DNA from: Spirochaetaceae bacterium | GTDB lineage: Bacteria > Spirochaetota > Spirochaetia > SZUA-6 > Bin103 | Length of the DNA stretch: 56,629 nt | Assembly (NCBI GenBank): GCA_028821475.1 | Contig: JAPPGB010000164.1 | Location: 1 to 56,629 of the forward strand | Direction of reading: 5' to 3' | Part shown: piece by piece, positions 1-9,634 of the stretch | Layout of the letters: every line of letters begins with the position of its first letter | Position numbering within the stretch: position 1 is the stretch's first letter | The notes under the pieces: generated by a model | Databases searched by the model: none | What the model saw: only the letters and a program-made list of their open reading frames with translations | Told to the model about the DNA's origin: nothing | Translations under genes and position numbers: made by a program

Positions 1-176
1 ACACACCGTTCCGGATGTGTCCAGTCCCTCTCACACCCGTAGACCGAATGCTTACAAGCCTGGAGCGTCGACCGGCGCCGCCACACGATCCGCTGCGCCA
101 GCTTTGTGCAGCGCGACCCGATCTTCCGCGACCTGTTCCGGAAGCTCGCCGCCGCCGCCTGAAACGGCGCCCCCGA
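1..176. other. Window edge; possible 3' remnant of a plus-strand gene
   Basis: No complete gene is visible. One plus-strand frame is open from about 43 to a TGA at 160-162 and reads like a protein tail ending in RDPIFRDLFRKLAAAA, convergent with the ABC transporter operon. It has no start codon of its own and follows an in-frame TAG at 40-42, so it may be a remnant or chance. Confidence 0.2.
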
Positions 177-1253
177 TCAGGAGCTGCCCGCCGCCGCGCG
201 AATGCCCTCGAGCTCGAGCGAGTCCGCGAAGTGGCAACTGGCGAAGTGGTTGTCATCGACCTTCTGCAGGGGGGGCTCCTGCTCGGCGCAGATGTCCTGG
301 GCGTACTTGCAGCGGTCGCGGAAGACGCAGCCCGACGGCAGGTTGGAGAGGTCCGGCGGCTCGCCGGGGGTAATGGTGCGCTGACCGCGGACCCCCCTGG
401 CGGTGCGCGGCACGGCGGCCAGCAGCAGCTCCGTGTAGGGTTGGCGAGGCGCGGACAGGACATCGGCCTTGGGCCCGAGCTCGACGATCCTGCCGGCGTA
501 CATCACCGCGATGCGGTCGCAGATGTAGCGGACCACGCTCATGTCGTGCGACACGAACAGGTAGGTGAGGTGGAACTCCTCCTGCAGGCGCTTCAGGAGG
601 TTCAGGATCTGCGCCTGGATGGAGACGTCGAGGGCCGAGACGGGCTCGTCTGCGACGACGACCTTGGGGTTGACCACCAGCGCCCGGGCGATGCCGATGC
701 GCTGGCGCTGCCCGCCGCTGAAGCTGTGCGGGAAGCGGCGCAGGTGCTCGACCCGCAGCCCCACCTGCACGATCACCTCCCTGACGCGCTCCTCGAGCTC
801 GCGGCCGCGGGCCACGTTGTTCACCAGCAGCGGCTCGCCGACGGTATCGAGGATGCTGAGGCGCGGGTTGAGCGATGAGAAGGGGTCCTGGAAGATGATC
901 TGCGCCCGGCGCCGGAACAGCTTCATGTCGTCGCCGCTCAGGTTCATTACATCGAGAGACCCTTCGTCGAGGTTGAGTTGGATGGCGCCGTCGGTGGGCT
1001 CGTAGAGGCGCAGCAGGCAGCGGCCGAGGGTGGTCTTGCCGCAGCCGCTTTCCCCGACGATGCCCAGGGTCTCACCCGGATCGACGGTGAAGCTCACGCC
1101 GTCGACGGCCTTGACGTAGCCTACGGTGCGGCGCAGGAAGCCCTGCTGGACGGGAAAGTACTTCTTGAGATCCCGCACCTCGAGCAGCGGCGTGCGCTGT
1201 TCGGTCCCGGGCGCGGTAGGCGTCGCGGTGGTCTCGTCTCGGTCCTGGCTCAC
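177..1253 (-). CDS. Oligopeptide-type ABC transporter ATP-binding protein (OppF/DppF-like)
   Basis: This is the second ATPase of a peptide/nickel-type importer, about 358 aa. It couples ATP hydrolysis on the cytoplasmic face to substrate uptake. Visible motifs are a Walker [10 protein letters not shown] at about residues 67-75, signature SGGQRQR, Walker [13 protein letters not shown], and a C-terminal Cys-containing oligo_HPY extension ([14 protein letters not shown]). I chose the GTG at 1253 because it overlaps the stop of the upstream ATPase gene as GTGA, and because the ATPase domain starts just after it ([13 protein letters not shown]). It is the last gene of the five-gene operon that begins with the binding protein near 6494. 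The substrate cannot be told from sequence; peptides are the family default. Confidence 0.92.
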   Translation of the reverse strand: MSQDRDETTATPTAPGTEQRTPLLEVRDLKKYFPVQQGFLRRTVGYVKAVDGVSFTVDPGETLGIVGESGCGKTTLGRCLLRLYEPTDGAIQLNLDEGSLDVMNLSGDDMKLFRRRAQIIFQDPFSSLNPRLSILDTVGEPLLVNNVARGRELEERVREVIVQVGLRVEHLRRFPHSFSGGQRQRIGIARALVVNPKVVVADEPVSALDVSIQAQILNLLKRLQEEFHLTYLFVSHDMSVVRYICDRIAVMYAGRIVELGPKADVLSAPRQPYTELLLAAVPRTARGVRGQRTITPGEPPDLSNLPSGCVFRDRCKYAQDICAEQEPPLQKVDDNHFASCHFADSLELEGIRAAAGSS

Positions 1254-2308
1254 GGTCCCTCCGCGCCGCCCTCGCCGCTCCCGGTCTGGTGGTCGTCGGT
1301 GTACAGGAAGCAGCGTACGGTGTGGTTCGGGCCGACCTCGATCTCCGGCGGCCGGCGCTCGTCGCAAACGCCGGGGATGCACTGCGGGCAGCGGGTGGAG
1401 AACGGGCAGCCGCGCTGGACGGCGAACGGGCTCGGCACGTTGCCGGTGATCGGCACCAGCTCTTCGAGCGGTCCGTCGATGCGCGGGATCGAGCGCCACA
1501 GCGCCTGGGTGTAGGGGTGCTTGGGGTCGTCGAAGATGGCGTCCGCACTGGCGTACTCCATCACCATACCCATGTACATCACCATGATCTCGTCGGCGAG
1601 ACCGCCGACCACGGCGAGGTCGTGGCTGATGTAGAGAATCGCCATGTGCAGCTCCTGCTGCAGTTCCTGGATGAGGTTGAGGATCTGCGCCTCGATGGTG
1701 ACGTCGAGGGCGGTGGTGGGCTCGTCGGCGATGAGCAGCCGGGGCCGGCACGCCAGCGCCATGGCGATCATCGCGCGCTGGCGCATGCCGCCCGAGAACT
1801 GGTGCGGGTAGGCGTCGACGTTGCGCTGCGGGTTGGGGATGCCGACGTGGCCGAGCAGCTCGGCGGCGCGCTCGCGAGCGCCCTTCTTGTCGAGATCGGT
1901 GTGCAGCAGCAGTGACTCCATGATCTGGTTGCCGATGGTGTGCACCGGGCTGAACGAGGTCATCGGTTCCTGGAAGATCATGCCGATTTCCCCACCGCGG
2001 ATGCCCCGGTACTCCGTCCCGGTCCTCGGCAGCCTGGTCAGGTCGACGCTGCTCACGGTACCGGTCTCTTCGTCCTCGATGTTCAGCAGGATCTGTCCGT
2101 TGACCAGCTTCGCGGGCGGCGAGGGCACGATGCCGAGGATCGACTGCGCCGACACGGACTTGCCCGAGCCGCTCTCGCCGATCACGCCGAGCGTCCGGCC
2201 CGGGCGGATTGCGAAGTTCACCCCGTCGACGGCGCGCACCACGCCCTCGGCCAGGTGGAAGTGCACCTGGAGGTCTTTCACCTCGACGAGCGCCCGGGAA
2301 TCCGCCAC
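1250..2308 (-). CDS. Oligopeptide-type ABC transporter ATP-binding protein (OppD/DppD-like)
   Basis: This is the first ATPase of the importer, 352 aa. It has a Walker A GESGSGKS at about residues 44-51, signature SGGMRQR, Walker [13 protein letters not shown], and a C-terminal oligo_HPY region with [10 protein letters not shown]. The start is a GTG one base after the stop of the permease gene (stop 2310-2312). The end overlaps the next ATPase by four bases. This tight packing means translation of the two ATPases is probably coupled, as expected for an OppD/OppF heterodimer. Confidence 0.92.
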   Translation of the reverse strand: MADSRALVEVKDLQVHFHLAEGVVRAVDGVNFAIRPGRTLGVIGESGSGKSVSAQSILGIVPSPPAKLVNGQILLNIEDEETGTVSSVDLTRLPRTGTEYRGIRGGEIGMIFQEPMTSFSPVHTIGNQIMESLLLHTDLDKKGARERAAELLGHVGIPNPQRNVDAYPHQFSGGMRQRAMIAMALACRPRLLIADEPTTALDVTIEAQILNLIQELQQELHMAILYISHDLAVVGGLADEIMVMYMGMVMEYASADAIFDDPKHPYTQALWRSIPRIDGPLEELVPITGNVPSPFAVQRGCPFSTRCPQCIPGVCDERRPPEIEVGPNHTVRCFLYTDDHQTGSGEGGAEGP

Positions 2309-2309
2309 C

Positions 2310-3497
2310 TCAGTTCGCCTCCGAGTAGGGGTCGGCGGCGTCGCGCAGGCCGTCGCCGATGAAGTTGAACAGCAGCACGGTGGCGATCACGAAGATGGCA
2401 GGGATCAACTGCCACGGCTGATGCGCAATGGCGACGATGTCCTGGGCGTCTTGCAGCAGCGTGCCCCAGCTCACGGCGGGCGGCTGGATGCCGAGCCCGA
2501 TGAAGCTGAGGGCGGTCTCGGCGAGGATCATGCCGGGCACCGCCAGGGTGATGCTCACGATCAGGTGGCTGGTGAAGCCCGGCAGCAGGTGCTTGAAGAT
2601 GATCCGGCGCTTGCCGGCCCCGGCCGCCTGCGCGGCGAGGGCGTAGTCCTCCTCCCGGAGGGAGAGCAGCTTGCCGCGCACCACGCGGGCGAGGCTGGTC
2701 CAGCCAACGATCGACAGGATGATGGTGATGGCGAAATAGGTCCGCAGCACCGGCCAGTCCCGCGGCAGCGCCGCCGACAGCGCCATCCACAGGGGCAACT
2801 GCGGAATCGAGATCAAGAAGTCGACCATGCGCTGGACGATCTCGTCCACCACACCGCCGAAGTAGCCGGAGATGCCGCCCAGGGCGACGCCGAGGACGAA
2901 GCTCAACAGCACCCCGATGAGCCCGATCGACAACGAGATGCGACCGCCGTTGAGGGTGCGGCTGAAGATGTCGCGGCCGAGCCGGTCCGCGCCGAACAGC
3001 AGCAGCGGCGGGGGGGACTCCCCCGGGGTGCCGAAGAAGTGGATGTCGGTCGGGAACAGCCCCAGGAACTCGTACGGCTCGCCGCGGACGAACAGCCGGA
3101 GCGGGTAGATCTGGCTCTCGTCGTAGACGAACTCGTAGCGGAAGGTCTCGGTGTCCAACTCCCGCTCGAGGCCGAGATAGTGGGGCCCGATGAAGCGACC
3201 CTCGTTGAACAGCCGGATCGCCATCGGTGGCGCCTGCTGGTACTGGTCGAAGCGCTGGCTGGGCGAGTAGGGGCTGAAGAAGCCTGAGAACATCGACAGG
3301 ATGTAGATCAGGACCAGCAGGACGCCGGAGCCGATGGCGAGGCGGTGGCGGCGGAAGCGCCACCAGATCAGCTGCCACTGGCTGGCGTAGTAGATGCTCT
3401 CGTCGACCTGTTCGCCGCCGAAGGTGACGGCGGTCTCGTCGGGCGCGTCCGGGCCGGGAAGGTTCGCTAGACGGTCCGGGGAATCGCGGTGGCTCAT
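2310..3497 (-). CDS. ABC transporter permease (OppC/DppC-like)
   Basis: This is an inner-membrane permease of the peptide/nickel family, about 395 aa. The N-terminal ~60 residues are hydrophilic, followed by a first membrane segment (AIGSGVLLVLIYILSMF), a long periplasmic-type insert, and the BPD_transp_1 core. The EAA-type loop reads DYALAAQAAGAGKRRIIFKHLLPG, which contacts the ATPases. The ATG at 3497 overlaps the stop of the partner permease (ATGA), which fixes the start. It is longer than a typical ~300-aa DppC because of the insert between the first membrane segment and the core, as in OppC relatives of the YejE type. Confidence 0.9.
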   Translation of the reverse strand: MSHRDSPDRLANLPGPDAPDETAVTFGGEQVDESIYYASQWQLIWWRFRRHRLAIGSGVLLVLIYILSMFSGFFSPYSPSQRFDQYQQAPPMAIRLFNEGRFIGPHYLGLERELDTETFRYEFVYDESQIYPLRLFVRGEPYEFLGLFPTDIHFFGTPGESPPPLLLFGADRLGRDIFSRTLNGGRISLSIGLIGVLLSFVLGVALGGISGYFGGVVDEIVQRMVDFLISIPQLPLWMALSAALPRDWPVLRTYFAITIILSIVGWTSLARVVRGKLLSLREEDYALAAQAAGAGKRRIIFKHLLPGFTSHLIVSITLAVPGMILAETALSFIGLGIQPPAVSWGTLLQDAQDIVAIAHQPWQLIPAIFVIATVLLFNFIGDGLRDAADPYSEAN

Positions 3498-4492
3498 CTG
3501 CTCACCGCCCCGTAGCGGATGCGCGGATCGAGCCACGCCAGCAGGATATCCGAGACCAGGGTGCCGATCACGGTGAGGGTGCTCAATATCAGCACGATGC
3601 TGCCGGCGAGGAACATGTCCTGCGCGAGCACGGCCCGCAGCAACAGCGGGCCGGTGGTTTGCAGGCCCAGCACGAGAGAGACGAGCACCTCGCCGGAGAA
3701 GATGGCGGGCAGTACCCAGCCGATGGTGCTGAGCACCGGGTTCATCGCGAGCCGCACCGGGTACTTGAACAGCAGCCTGAGTTCGGCCACGCCCTTGGAG
3801 CGGGCCGTCACCACGTACTGACGCTTCAGCTCGTCGAGCAGGTTGCCGCGCATGATCCGGATGGTGGCGCCGGTGCCGGCCAGGCCGATGATCAGCAGGG
3901 GCAGGATCAAGTGCTGCAGGATGCTCACGAACTTGGGCCACGACATCGGCTCTCCCACGAAGGAGATGTCGTACAGGCCGCTGGAGGAAAAACCAAAGAA
4001 CCGGAACAGCACCCAGGCCATGACCAGCGCCAGCAGGAATCCGGGGATGGCGAGGCCCAAGAAGCCGAAGAAGGTAAAGGCATAGTCGGGAGTCGAATAC
4101 TGGTGGGTGGCGGAGTAGATGCCGATGGGGAGGGCGATCAGCCACGACACCACCAGCGACAGCAGCGAGATGAGCAGGGTTAGGGGCAGGCGCTCGGCCA
4201 GCAGGTCGTTCACCGGGCGCGCCCACTGGAACGACCAGCCGAAGTTGAAATCGAACACGATGCCCCTCATCCAGCGCAGGTAGCGCTCATGGACGGGCCG
4301 GTTGAAGCCGTACAACGCCTCGAGGCGGTCGGCCTCCTCTTCATCGAGCTCGATGCCGCTGTCGCGAAGCGTCGCAAGTCGCACGTCGATCCAGTCGCCG
4401 GGCGGAAGCTCGATGATGACGAACGACACGACCGAGATCAGGACCAGGATGGGGACCAGCATGATCGACCGGCGAACGATGAACCCTAACAC
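3494..4492 (-). CDS. ABC transporter permease (OppB/DppB-like)
   Basis: This is the first permease of the importer, 332 aa. It opens with the family-typical MLGFIVRRSIMLVPILVLISVVSFVI first membrane helix and a GDW motif. It has several further membrane helices and an EAA-type loop (QYVVTARSKGVAELRLLFKYPVR). The start is a GTG. It lies just downstream of the binding-protein gene, separated by a strong hairpin (4519-4548), and overlaps the second permease by four bases. Confidence 0.9.
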   Translation of the reverse strand: MLGFIVRRSIMLVPILVLISVVSFVIIELPPGDWIDVRLATLRDSGIELDEEEADRLEALYGFNRPVHERYLRWMRGIVFDFNFGWSFQWARPVNDLLAERLPLTLLISLLSLVVSWLIALPIGIYSATHQYSTPDYAFTFFGFLGLAIPGFLLALVMAWVLFRFFGFSSSGLYDISFVGEPMSWPKFVSILQHLILPLLIIGLAGTGATIRIMRGNLLDELKRQYVVTARSKGVAELRLLFKYPVRLAMNPVLSTIGWVLPAIFSGEVLVSLVLGLQTTGPLLLRAVLAQDMFLAGSIVLILSTLTVIGTLVSDILLAWLDPRIRYGAVSR

Positions 4493-4518
4493 CTAACGTC
4501 TCCCGGAAGCGCAGCGGG

Positions 4519-4548
4519 CGCCTGCCGGGCGATAGAGCCCGGCAGGCG
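4519..4548 (-). terminator. Intercistronic hairpin between binding-protein and permease genes
   Basis: A perfect 12-bp inverted repeat (4519-4530 and 4537-4548) encloses a 6-base loop. There is no T-run after it in the direction of transcription. It is therefore more likely an mRNA-stabilising or attenuating stem that favours binding protein over membrane components than a full terminator. Confidence 0.6.
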
Positions 4549-4565
4549 GTCGGTGAGACGGTGCG

Positions 4566-6494
4566 TTATTGCGACGTCCGATAGAAGAACTGCTCGCCGC
4601 TGTTGTTGCCGCCAATGGCCTGGCCCCCATGAGGCACGTTGCCGAGGTCGGCGTTGGTAACGAGCGCGTAGCGCACCCGCTCGGCGATGTTGAATATGTA
4701 GACGTTGTCGTGGTGGATCTGGAAGATCTGGGCGTAGATCGCCTTGTCCTCATCGCTGCCGGGGATCGCCCTGATGCGGCCCTCCTGCAACTCGTAGATG
4801 CGCCGGACTGCTTCCGGCGGTTCCTCCCCATCGGCGCCGGAGGTGTTGTACCAGGTTCTCCATCGTGGGCCCCACCTCGTCGTCGGGGTGTAATCGGTCC
4901 AGGTGCCGTTGGGCCACATCGGCTGCACCGCCCATACCACGCTCGCTTGCAGCTCGTTGGCGGCGGCGCGTTGCCCGACGAGCGAGCCTTCGATGACGTT
5001 CAGGGTGGCACGGATCCCTACGTCCTTGATGTGCTCCACCAGCAGCTCGGACACCGGGATGATGTCCGGGGCGTGGTTGGCCGTCTCGATGGGGATGCTG
5101 AACGGCTGTCCACTGGGGCTCAGCCGAAAGCCGTCGTCGTCGCGCTTGTCCATGCCGATCGAGTCGAGAATGCGGTTGGCCTCCGCGACATCGTAGACGC
5201 TCGGCACCAACTGTGGGAGATCCGCCAGACCGAAGTAGATGCTGTCGATGATCTCCTGGCGGTTGATGCTCATGTTCAGCGCCCGGCGGAACTCGAGGTT
5301 GCCGGTCACCTCGCGCCACACGGGATCGTCGAAGGTGTAGTTCAGCCACAGGGCGGTCGGGTCGACGTGATTGTCGAGCAGGGCGACCTGGAAGCCGCCT
5401 TTCGCCTCATTCTCCTTGTACAGCGGGAGCTTGATCAGGGCGGTGTCCTCGCGGAGGAGGTCGACGTCGCCGGTCAGCACGTTGAGGTTGACCATGTCGG
5501 AGTCTTCCACCAGGACCGAGACGACCTCGTCGATGTAGGGGAGCTGCTGGCCGGTGGTGTCGACCTTGAAGTAGTAGGGGTTGCGGGCGAACTGCATGAT
5601 GCCGGGCTCGCTGGCCTCGACGCGCACCCACGGGTAGAGGGCCGGGAAGCCGATGCAGCTCGCCTTGGTCAGATCCCAGTTGCGGCAGTTCCTGGCGGTG
5701 AACAACTGCGCCCACTCGTTACCGAGGTTGGCCGCGTCCAGGGCGGCGCGCATGTCGTCGAGGGAGGTGTAGTCGATGTGGAACTGCTGGAGGTGGTGCG
5801 ACGGCTGCATGACGTCGGTGTAGCCCTGCCAGCCCTTGATGGTGAGTTCGCTCAGCAGCGTACCGTAGGGCTCCGTGAAGGCCATGGTGAAGGTGTGGTC
5901 GTCGACGATCTGCAGGTTCACGATCTCGCCGTCGGGCCGCCCGCCGGCGCGGAACTTGGCCGGGAAGCTCGGCGTGAGCTCCTCGTTGTGATAGACGTCT
6001 TCAAACATGAAGCGCACGTCCTTGGTGGTCACGGGCATGCCGTCCGACCACTTGAGGCCCTTGCGCAGGTGGAAGGTGAAGACGGTGTTGTCGTCGTTCG
6101 CCTCGAAGGCCCTCAGCACGTTGGGGCGGATGCCATCCACGCTGATGCCAGGAGCCATGAGCAGGTGCTCGTTGAGCATGATGAAGATGTCAGGGTTCCA
6201 GTCGGGGCCGGGATGCGCCATGTGCAGGGTGCCGCCGTACCGCCCGGGCTCCCAGTCCAGGTTCTCGGCGTGCACGATCACGCCCGGGCCGACCATAAAG
6301 GGCTCATCCGGCAGGCGGTCGGCGACCGCGGGCAACTCGCCCGAGGCGACCTGCTCGGCCAGGATCGGCGCCTCGGAGTAGTCCTGCGCCAGCGCGGCCG
6401 GAACGAGACCAAGCGGTAGCAGCAGGGCCGCCAGGACGAGGCCCTTGGCCCGGCAGATAGCTTGGACGATGGGGTGCAGCTTATCGAAGTTCAC
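4566..6494 (-). CDS. Extracellular substrate-binding protein, family 5 (SBP_bac_5)
   Basis: This is a periplasmic or lipid-anchored binding protein for the importer encoded downstream, 642 aa. The N-terminus has a signal peptide (hydrophobic core LVLAALLLPLGLVPAALA, cleavage expected after ALA). The family 5 core follows, with FTFHLRKGLKWSDGMPVTTKDV near residue 150 as the signature block. The start is a GTG at 6494, preceded by GGAGG with six bases between. It is the first gene of the operon. The ligand is unknown: family 5 members bind peptides, nickel, sugars or opines. Confidence 0.9.
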   Translation of the reverse strand: MNFDKLHPIVQAICRAKGLVLAALLLPLGLVPAALAQDYSEAPILAEQVASGELPAVADRLPDEPFMVGPGVIVHAENLDWEPGRYGGTLHMAHPGPDWNPDIFIMLNEHLLMAPGISVDGIRPNVLRAFEANDDNTVFTFHLRKGLKWSDGMPVTTKDVRFMFEDVYHNEELTPSFPAKFRAGGRPDGEIVNLQIVDDHTFTMAFTEPYGTLLSELTIKGWQGYTDVMQPSHHLQQFHIDYTSLDDMRAALDAANLGNEWAQLFTARNCRNWDLTKASCIGFPALYPWVRVEASEPGIMQFARNPYYFKVDTTGQQLPYIDEVVSVLVEDSDMVNLNVLTGDVDLLREDTALIKLPLYKENEAKGGFQVALLDNHVDPTALWLNYTFDDPVWREVTGNLEFRRALNMSINRQEIIDSIYFGLADLPQLVPSVYDVAEANRILDSIGMDKRDDDGFRLSPSGQPFSIPIETANHAPDIIPVSELLVEHIKDVGIRATLNVIEGSLVGQRAAANELQASVVWAVQPMWPNGTWTDYTPTTRWGPRWRTWYNTSGADGEEPPEAVRRIYELQEGRIRAIPGSDEDKAIYAQIFQIHHDNVYIFNIAERVRYALVTNADLGNVPHGGQAIGGNNSGEQFFYRTSQ

Positions 6495-6566
6495 ATGTTC
6501 CTCCTTGTGATATAGCGACGCGCAGAGTAACCGAGCGCCAGCAATGTGTCAAACTGTCGGAAAGGC

Positions 6567-6600
6567 CGGTAGTGCGTCAGTTCAACCTGACGCACTACCG
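6567..6600 (-). terminator. Rho-independent-like terminator after the dioxygenase gene
   Basis: A perfect 14-bp stem (6567-6580 with 6587-6600) has a 6-base loop. Read on the minus strand it lies 19 bases beyond the dioxygenase stop and is followed by GCCTTTCC, a short weak T-tract. It would insulate the ABC operon (start 6494) from read-through. Confidence 0.65.
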
Positions 6601-6618
6601 AAGAGCCCCGCACGGCGC

Positions 6619-7425
6619 TCAGACTTCCGGGGCGCTCTCGCCCGCGGCCACCTTCACCCGCTGCACGGTCATGAATCTCGGGCTCGTACCGCAGTTGGGA
6701 GCGGGCGCGTGCAGCAGCCAGGGGTGGCCGACGACAACGTCGCCGGCCCGGCCAGTGAGCTCGACGACCCGAACGGGGACGCCTCCGAGTTCGTGATCGG
6801 CCCCCATGAACCGCTCCTCGCGGTCGCCGGCATCACGGTCCGACGAGAGCGCCCGCAGCCACGGGTCGCTGGCGAGGAACGCCTTGCGGACCTGCTTCAT
6901 CTTCATCTTCTCGAGCGCCTCCCTGGGCTGATCCTCCACGTAGCGCCGTATCAGCCGATGCGACCCCGCCACTACGACCGTGCCCCCGGCACCTGGCCCG
7001 ACGTCGGCGAGGAAGGCGAACACCAGCGCGCCGGCAACCTCGCCCGGGGGAAGCTGGTAGTCGAAGTCGGTGTGCCAGACGTCGCTCGGGACCGTCCACT
7101 CTGCGTCCGGCGTTGGAAAGGTCACGAGCAACTGCCCCCAGTTGTTCGGGCGGACCCAGCGGCCCTCACCCAGGAGGTCATCGAGCGCCGCCACGGTGGC
7201 GGGGCTCCCGATGGCGGCGAACGCCGGCGCGGTCTTGAGGTGACCCAGGCCAACCACCATGGTCAGGTTCCAGGTGCTCGGGTCGCCGCGGATCACGCCT
7301 TCTCTGGCTTCCGCGTCCGCCCACACCAAGTCCTCCATGGCGGAGGCCTCGGTCGCTGTGAAGGCCGACGGGATCCGGACGAAGCCGCGCTCGTCGAACT
7401 CCGTGCGCTGTTCGGGCGTCAACAT
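6619..7425 (-). CDS. Phytanoyl-CoA dioxygenase (PhyH) family protein
   Basis: This is a 268-aa Fe(II)/2-oxoglutarate-dependent oxygenase of the PhyH family. The iron-binding triad is visible: the HTDFDY block gives His and Asp near residues 115-117, and the second His is in GHPWLLHAPAPN. The 2-oxoglutarate-binding Arg is probably in TSPRFMT. Members hydroxylate diverse small molecules, so the substrate is unknown. The start ATG lies about nine bases from a TATACT box, which suggests a short or absent leader. It is divergent from the second ABC transporter cluster and is followed by a strong hairpin. Confidence 0.85.
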   Translation of the reverse strand: MLTPEQRTEFDERGFVRIPSAFTATEASAMEDLVWADAEAREGVIRGDPSTWNLTMVVGLGHLKTAPAFAAIGSPATVAALDDLLGEGRWVRPNNWGQLLVTFPTPDAEWTVPSDVWHTDFDYQLPPGEVAGALVFAFLADVGPGAGGTVVVAGSHRLIRRYVEDQPREALEKMKMKQVRKAFLASDPWLRALSSDRDAGDREERFMGADHELGGVPVRVVELTGRAGDVVVGHPWLLHAPAPNCGTSPRFMTVQRVKVAAGESAPEV

Positions 7426-7433
7426 GGACCCGC

Positions 7434-7439
7434 AGTATA
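7434..7439 (-). promoter_or_regulatory. Candidate -10 box for the dioxygenase gene
   Basis: On the minus strand TATACT ends nine bases before the ATG at 7425. No good -35 hexamer is seen at 16-18 bases. If used, the transcript would start almost at the start codon. Confidence 0.3.
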
Positions 7440-7499
7440 TGATGGTCCGCTGCTACCGAGCGGTGCGCCGAGCACTGCCGCGGCATCGCTGCGTGCGGG

Positions 7500-7528
7500 T
7501 TGACACGCGGCGGACGCGGAGCTTAATT
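7500..7528 (+). promoter_or_regulatory. Candidate sigma-70 promoter of the second transporter cluster
   Basis: TTGACA (7500-7505), a 17-base spacer and TTAATT (7523-7528) face the binding-protein gene. Transcription would start near 7535, leaving a leader of about 187 bases. Just upstream of the ribosome site the leader carries an inverted repeat CAACAC/GTGTTG (7681-7686, 7696-7701). No known riboswitch was recognised. Confidence 0.5.
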
Positions 7529-7721
7529 TGGTTTTCGTGGCCAGATACCCTGTGGTCAGGTACGTGTGCGACTCGCGGCTCCGCCGCGGGCGCCCGCGCC
7601 CGATCTGATTCGGCCCGGCCCTCGCGCCGGCCTACCACCGGTATGCACCAGCCACCGGAGCCGGCGTTGCCGGCAATACGCAACACATCGATCACGTGTT
7701 GACCCGAAAGGAGGATCCACT

Positions 7722-9512
7722 TTGGTTTCAAGATTCGTTCCGTTAGTTTTAGCGTTCGCGCTCGCAGCGACCGCAGGTTTTGCCGCACCCGCCAGCGAAA
7801 GCGCCGGCTCGGCTTCGACCGCGGAGAAAGAGATGATCCGCAATGCCTGGGGTGAGTTACAGGAAAAGCCCAGGTATGGCGGCACCATCAACTATGTATA
7901 CTGGGTGCCAGCGATTGAAAATAGCATGGACAACTACTGGGGCTGGGGAGGAATGTGGAACTCTGCCGGCGAGAGGCTCGGCCAGAATAACTGGGCAGTC
8001 TCCCGCGAGATTGAGGACTACAAGAACTGGTGGGGCCCGAATACCATGGGACCCGGCCTCGCGGAAAGCTGGGAACAGCCGGACCCCGGAACTACCATCT
8101 TCCACATCCGTGAGGGCGTCAAGTGGCATAACCTGCCGCCGGTAAACGGACGCGAGTTCACCGCCAAGGATGTCGAATACGTGTTCCATCGAGTATGGGG
8201 TTTGGGCAGCGGTTTTAGCGAGCGAAGCCCGTACGCAGGTGAGCCGTTCTTCAACAAGATTACTTCCGTGGAAGCCACCGACAAGTATACGGTGGTGTTC
8301 AAGCACCCGGTAAATGCCTACAGTCTACCTACTTTTCTGACTGCTGGCTGGTCCGATATGATAGCTCCGCCCCGAGAAGTCGTCGAAGAGTACGGCGACA
8401 TGAAAGACCCGGCCCATGTGATCGGTACCGGCCCGTGGATGTTCGCGGACTATGTTCCCGGCACTTCCTTGACATGGGTCAGGAATCCCGACTACTGGCA
8501 GAATGACGCGCTCTTCCCGGACCACGAGTTCCAACTGCCCTATGCTGACGAATTCAGGCAACTTGCGATGCCGGAAAAGTCGACCCAGCTGGCGGCATTG
8601 CGGTCCGGCAAGCTTGACCGAATGGATGGCAATAACTGGGGCGACACCGGGATTACGTGGGAGCAGAAGGAGAGCTTGGAACGGACCAACCCCGAGCTTC
8701 AGTTCGCCGCTTACACAATGACCGGCTCAGGATTGACGTATCGGTATGGCACTGAGCCTCTCTGGCCTGACATCAGGGTGCGCCAGGCGCTTGATATGGC
8801 GATCGATCGTGAACAAATTGCCAGGACATGGGGTGGCGGTTATGTGGATGCGATTCCCAAAGCATGGAGTTATACCGCTGTCCCGGGCTTCTACAACCCG
8901 TGGGATCAGATACCTGAGGAAGTTCGCGAGACATACACCTATAATCCGGAGAAGGCGAAGCAGCTCTTGGCAGATGCCGGCTACCCCGATGGCTTCAAGA
9001 CGCAACTCTTACTGCCCTCCGATCAGGATACGGACCTGTACCTGATAGTGCAAAGCCACTTGGCCGAGATTGGCGTTGATATGGAGATTGAGATCCTGGA
9101 CCCCAGCGCTCACGTGGCTTTGGTGTCGAGTGGAGAATGGGAAGGGATGTCCATCCGGGGTTGGGGCATCGGTTATCCCGGGCCCATAGGCCCGGCTCGC
9201 CATTTTTATGGCCCGGATGCAGGTGAAAGTAACCCACAATTTATTCAGGACCCCGAATATGACGCCCTGATTGATGCGGCAGCCGTGGAAGCTGACTTGG
9301 ATGAGTATCAAGGACTGCTAACGGCAGCCAATGATTACATCGTTCGCCAGCACTGGAGGATGTTCATCATCATGAATGCTGAGTTCAGAGCATGGCAGCC
9401 GTGGATCAAGAGCTACCGGGGGGAGAACCGGCTGGGAACTGATTACGGTCACGGCCTGGTTATGGCCCACGTCTGGGTTGACCAGGAGTTGAAGAAATCC
9501 ATGGGGAACTAG
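7722..9512 (+). CDS. Extracellular substrate-binding protein, family 5 (SBP_bac_5)
   Basis: This is the binding protein of the second importer, about 596 aa. The start is a TTG at 7722, preceded by AAAGGAGG with about seven bases between. The residues that follow form a clean signal peptide (FVPLVLAFALAATAGFAA). The family 5 signature appears as TTIFHIREGVKWHNLPPVNGREFTAKDV. The C-terminal lobe contains the usual QALDMAIDREQIA segment. Codon choice is less extreme in GC than in the first transporter operon. A hairpin and the permease genes follow. The ligand is unknown. Confidence 0.88.
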   Translation: MVSRFVPLVLAFALAATAGFAAPASESAGSASTAEKEMIRNAWGELQEKPRYGGTINYVYWVPAIENSMDNYWGWGGMWNSAGERLGQNNWAVSREIEDYKNWWGPNTMGPGLAESWEQPDPGTTIFHIREGVKWHNLPPVNGREFTAKDVEYVFHRVWGLGSGFSERSPYAGEPFFNKITSVEATDKYTVVFKHPVNAYSLPTFLTAGWSDMIAPPREVVEEYGDMKDPAHVIGTGPWMFADYVPGTSLTWVRNPDYWQNDALFPDHEFQLPYADEFRQLAMPEKSTQLAALRSGKLDRMDGNNWGDTGITWEQKESLERTNPELQFAAYTMTGSGLTYRYGTEPLWPDIRVRQALDMAIDREQIARTWGGGYVDAIPKAWSYTAVPGFYNPWDQIPEEVRETYTYNPEKAKQLLADAGYPDGFKTQLLLPSDQDTDLYLIVQSHLAEIGVDMEIEILDPSAHVALVSSGEWEGMSIRGWGIGYPGPIGPARHFYGPDAGESNPQFIQDPEYDALIDAAAVEADLDEYQGLLTAANDYIVRQHWRMFIIMNAEFRAWQPWIKSYRGENRLGTDYGHGLVMAHVWVDQELKKSMGN

Positions 9513-9545
9513 GAGTCTCGCATTTCGTGTTGTCTGCAGGCAACG

Positions 9546-9577
9546 GGGGGAGGCAGGGCTTGGTTTCTGCCTCCCCC
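9546..9577 (+). terminator. Intercistronic hairpin after the second binding-protein gene
   Basis: A perfect 11-bp stem (9546-9556 with 9567-9577) has a 10-base loop and no following T-run. It occupies the same position relative to its binding-protein gene as the stem at 4519-4548, suggesting a shared way of lowering permease expression. Confidence 0.6.
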
Positions 9578-9634
9578 GAATCCTTACCCGGAAACTGAAC
9601 CATACATAGCGACAGTTTTTCCGGTCGGTGACAC

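Noticed and set aside
4569-6419. Long plus-strand frame opposite the first binding-protein gene
   Set aside because: Valine/Asp/Arg-rich shadow typical of GC-rich antisense; the minus-strand frame has a signal peptide and family motifs.
6567-6600. Perfect 14-bp palindrome as a possible regulator operator for the ABC operon
   Set aside because: It is stem-loop shaped, follows the dioxygenase stop and has a short T-tract, so terminator is the simpler reading.
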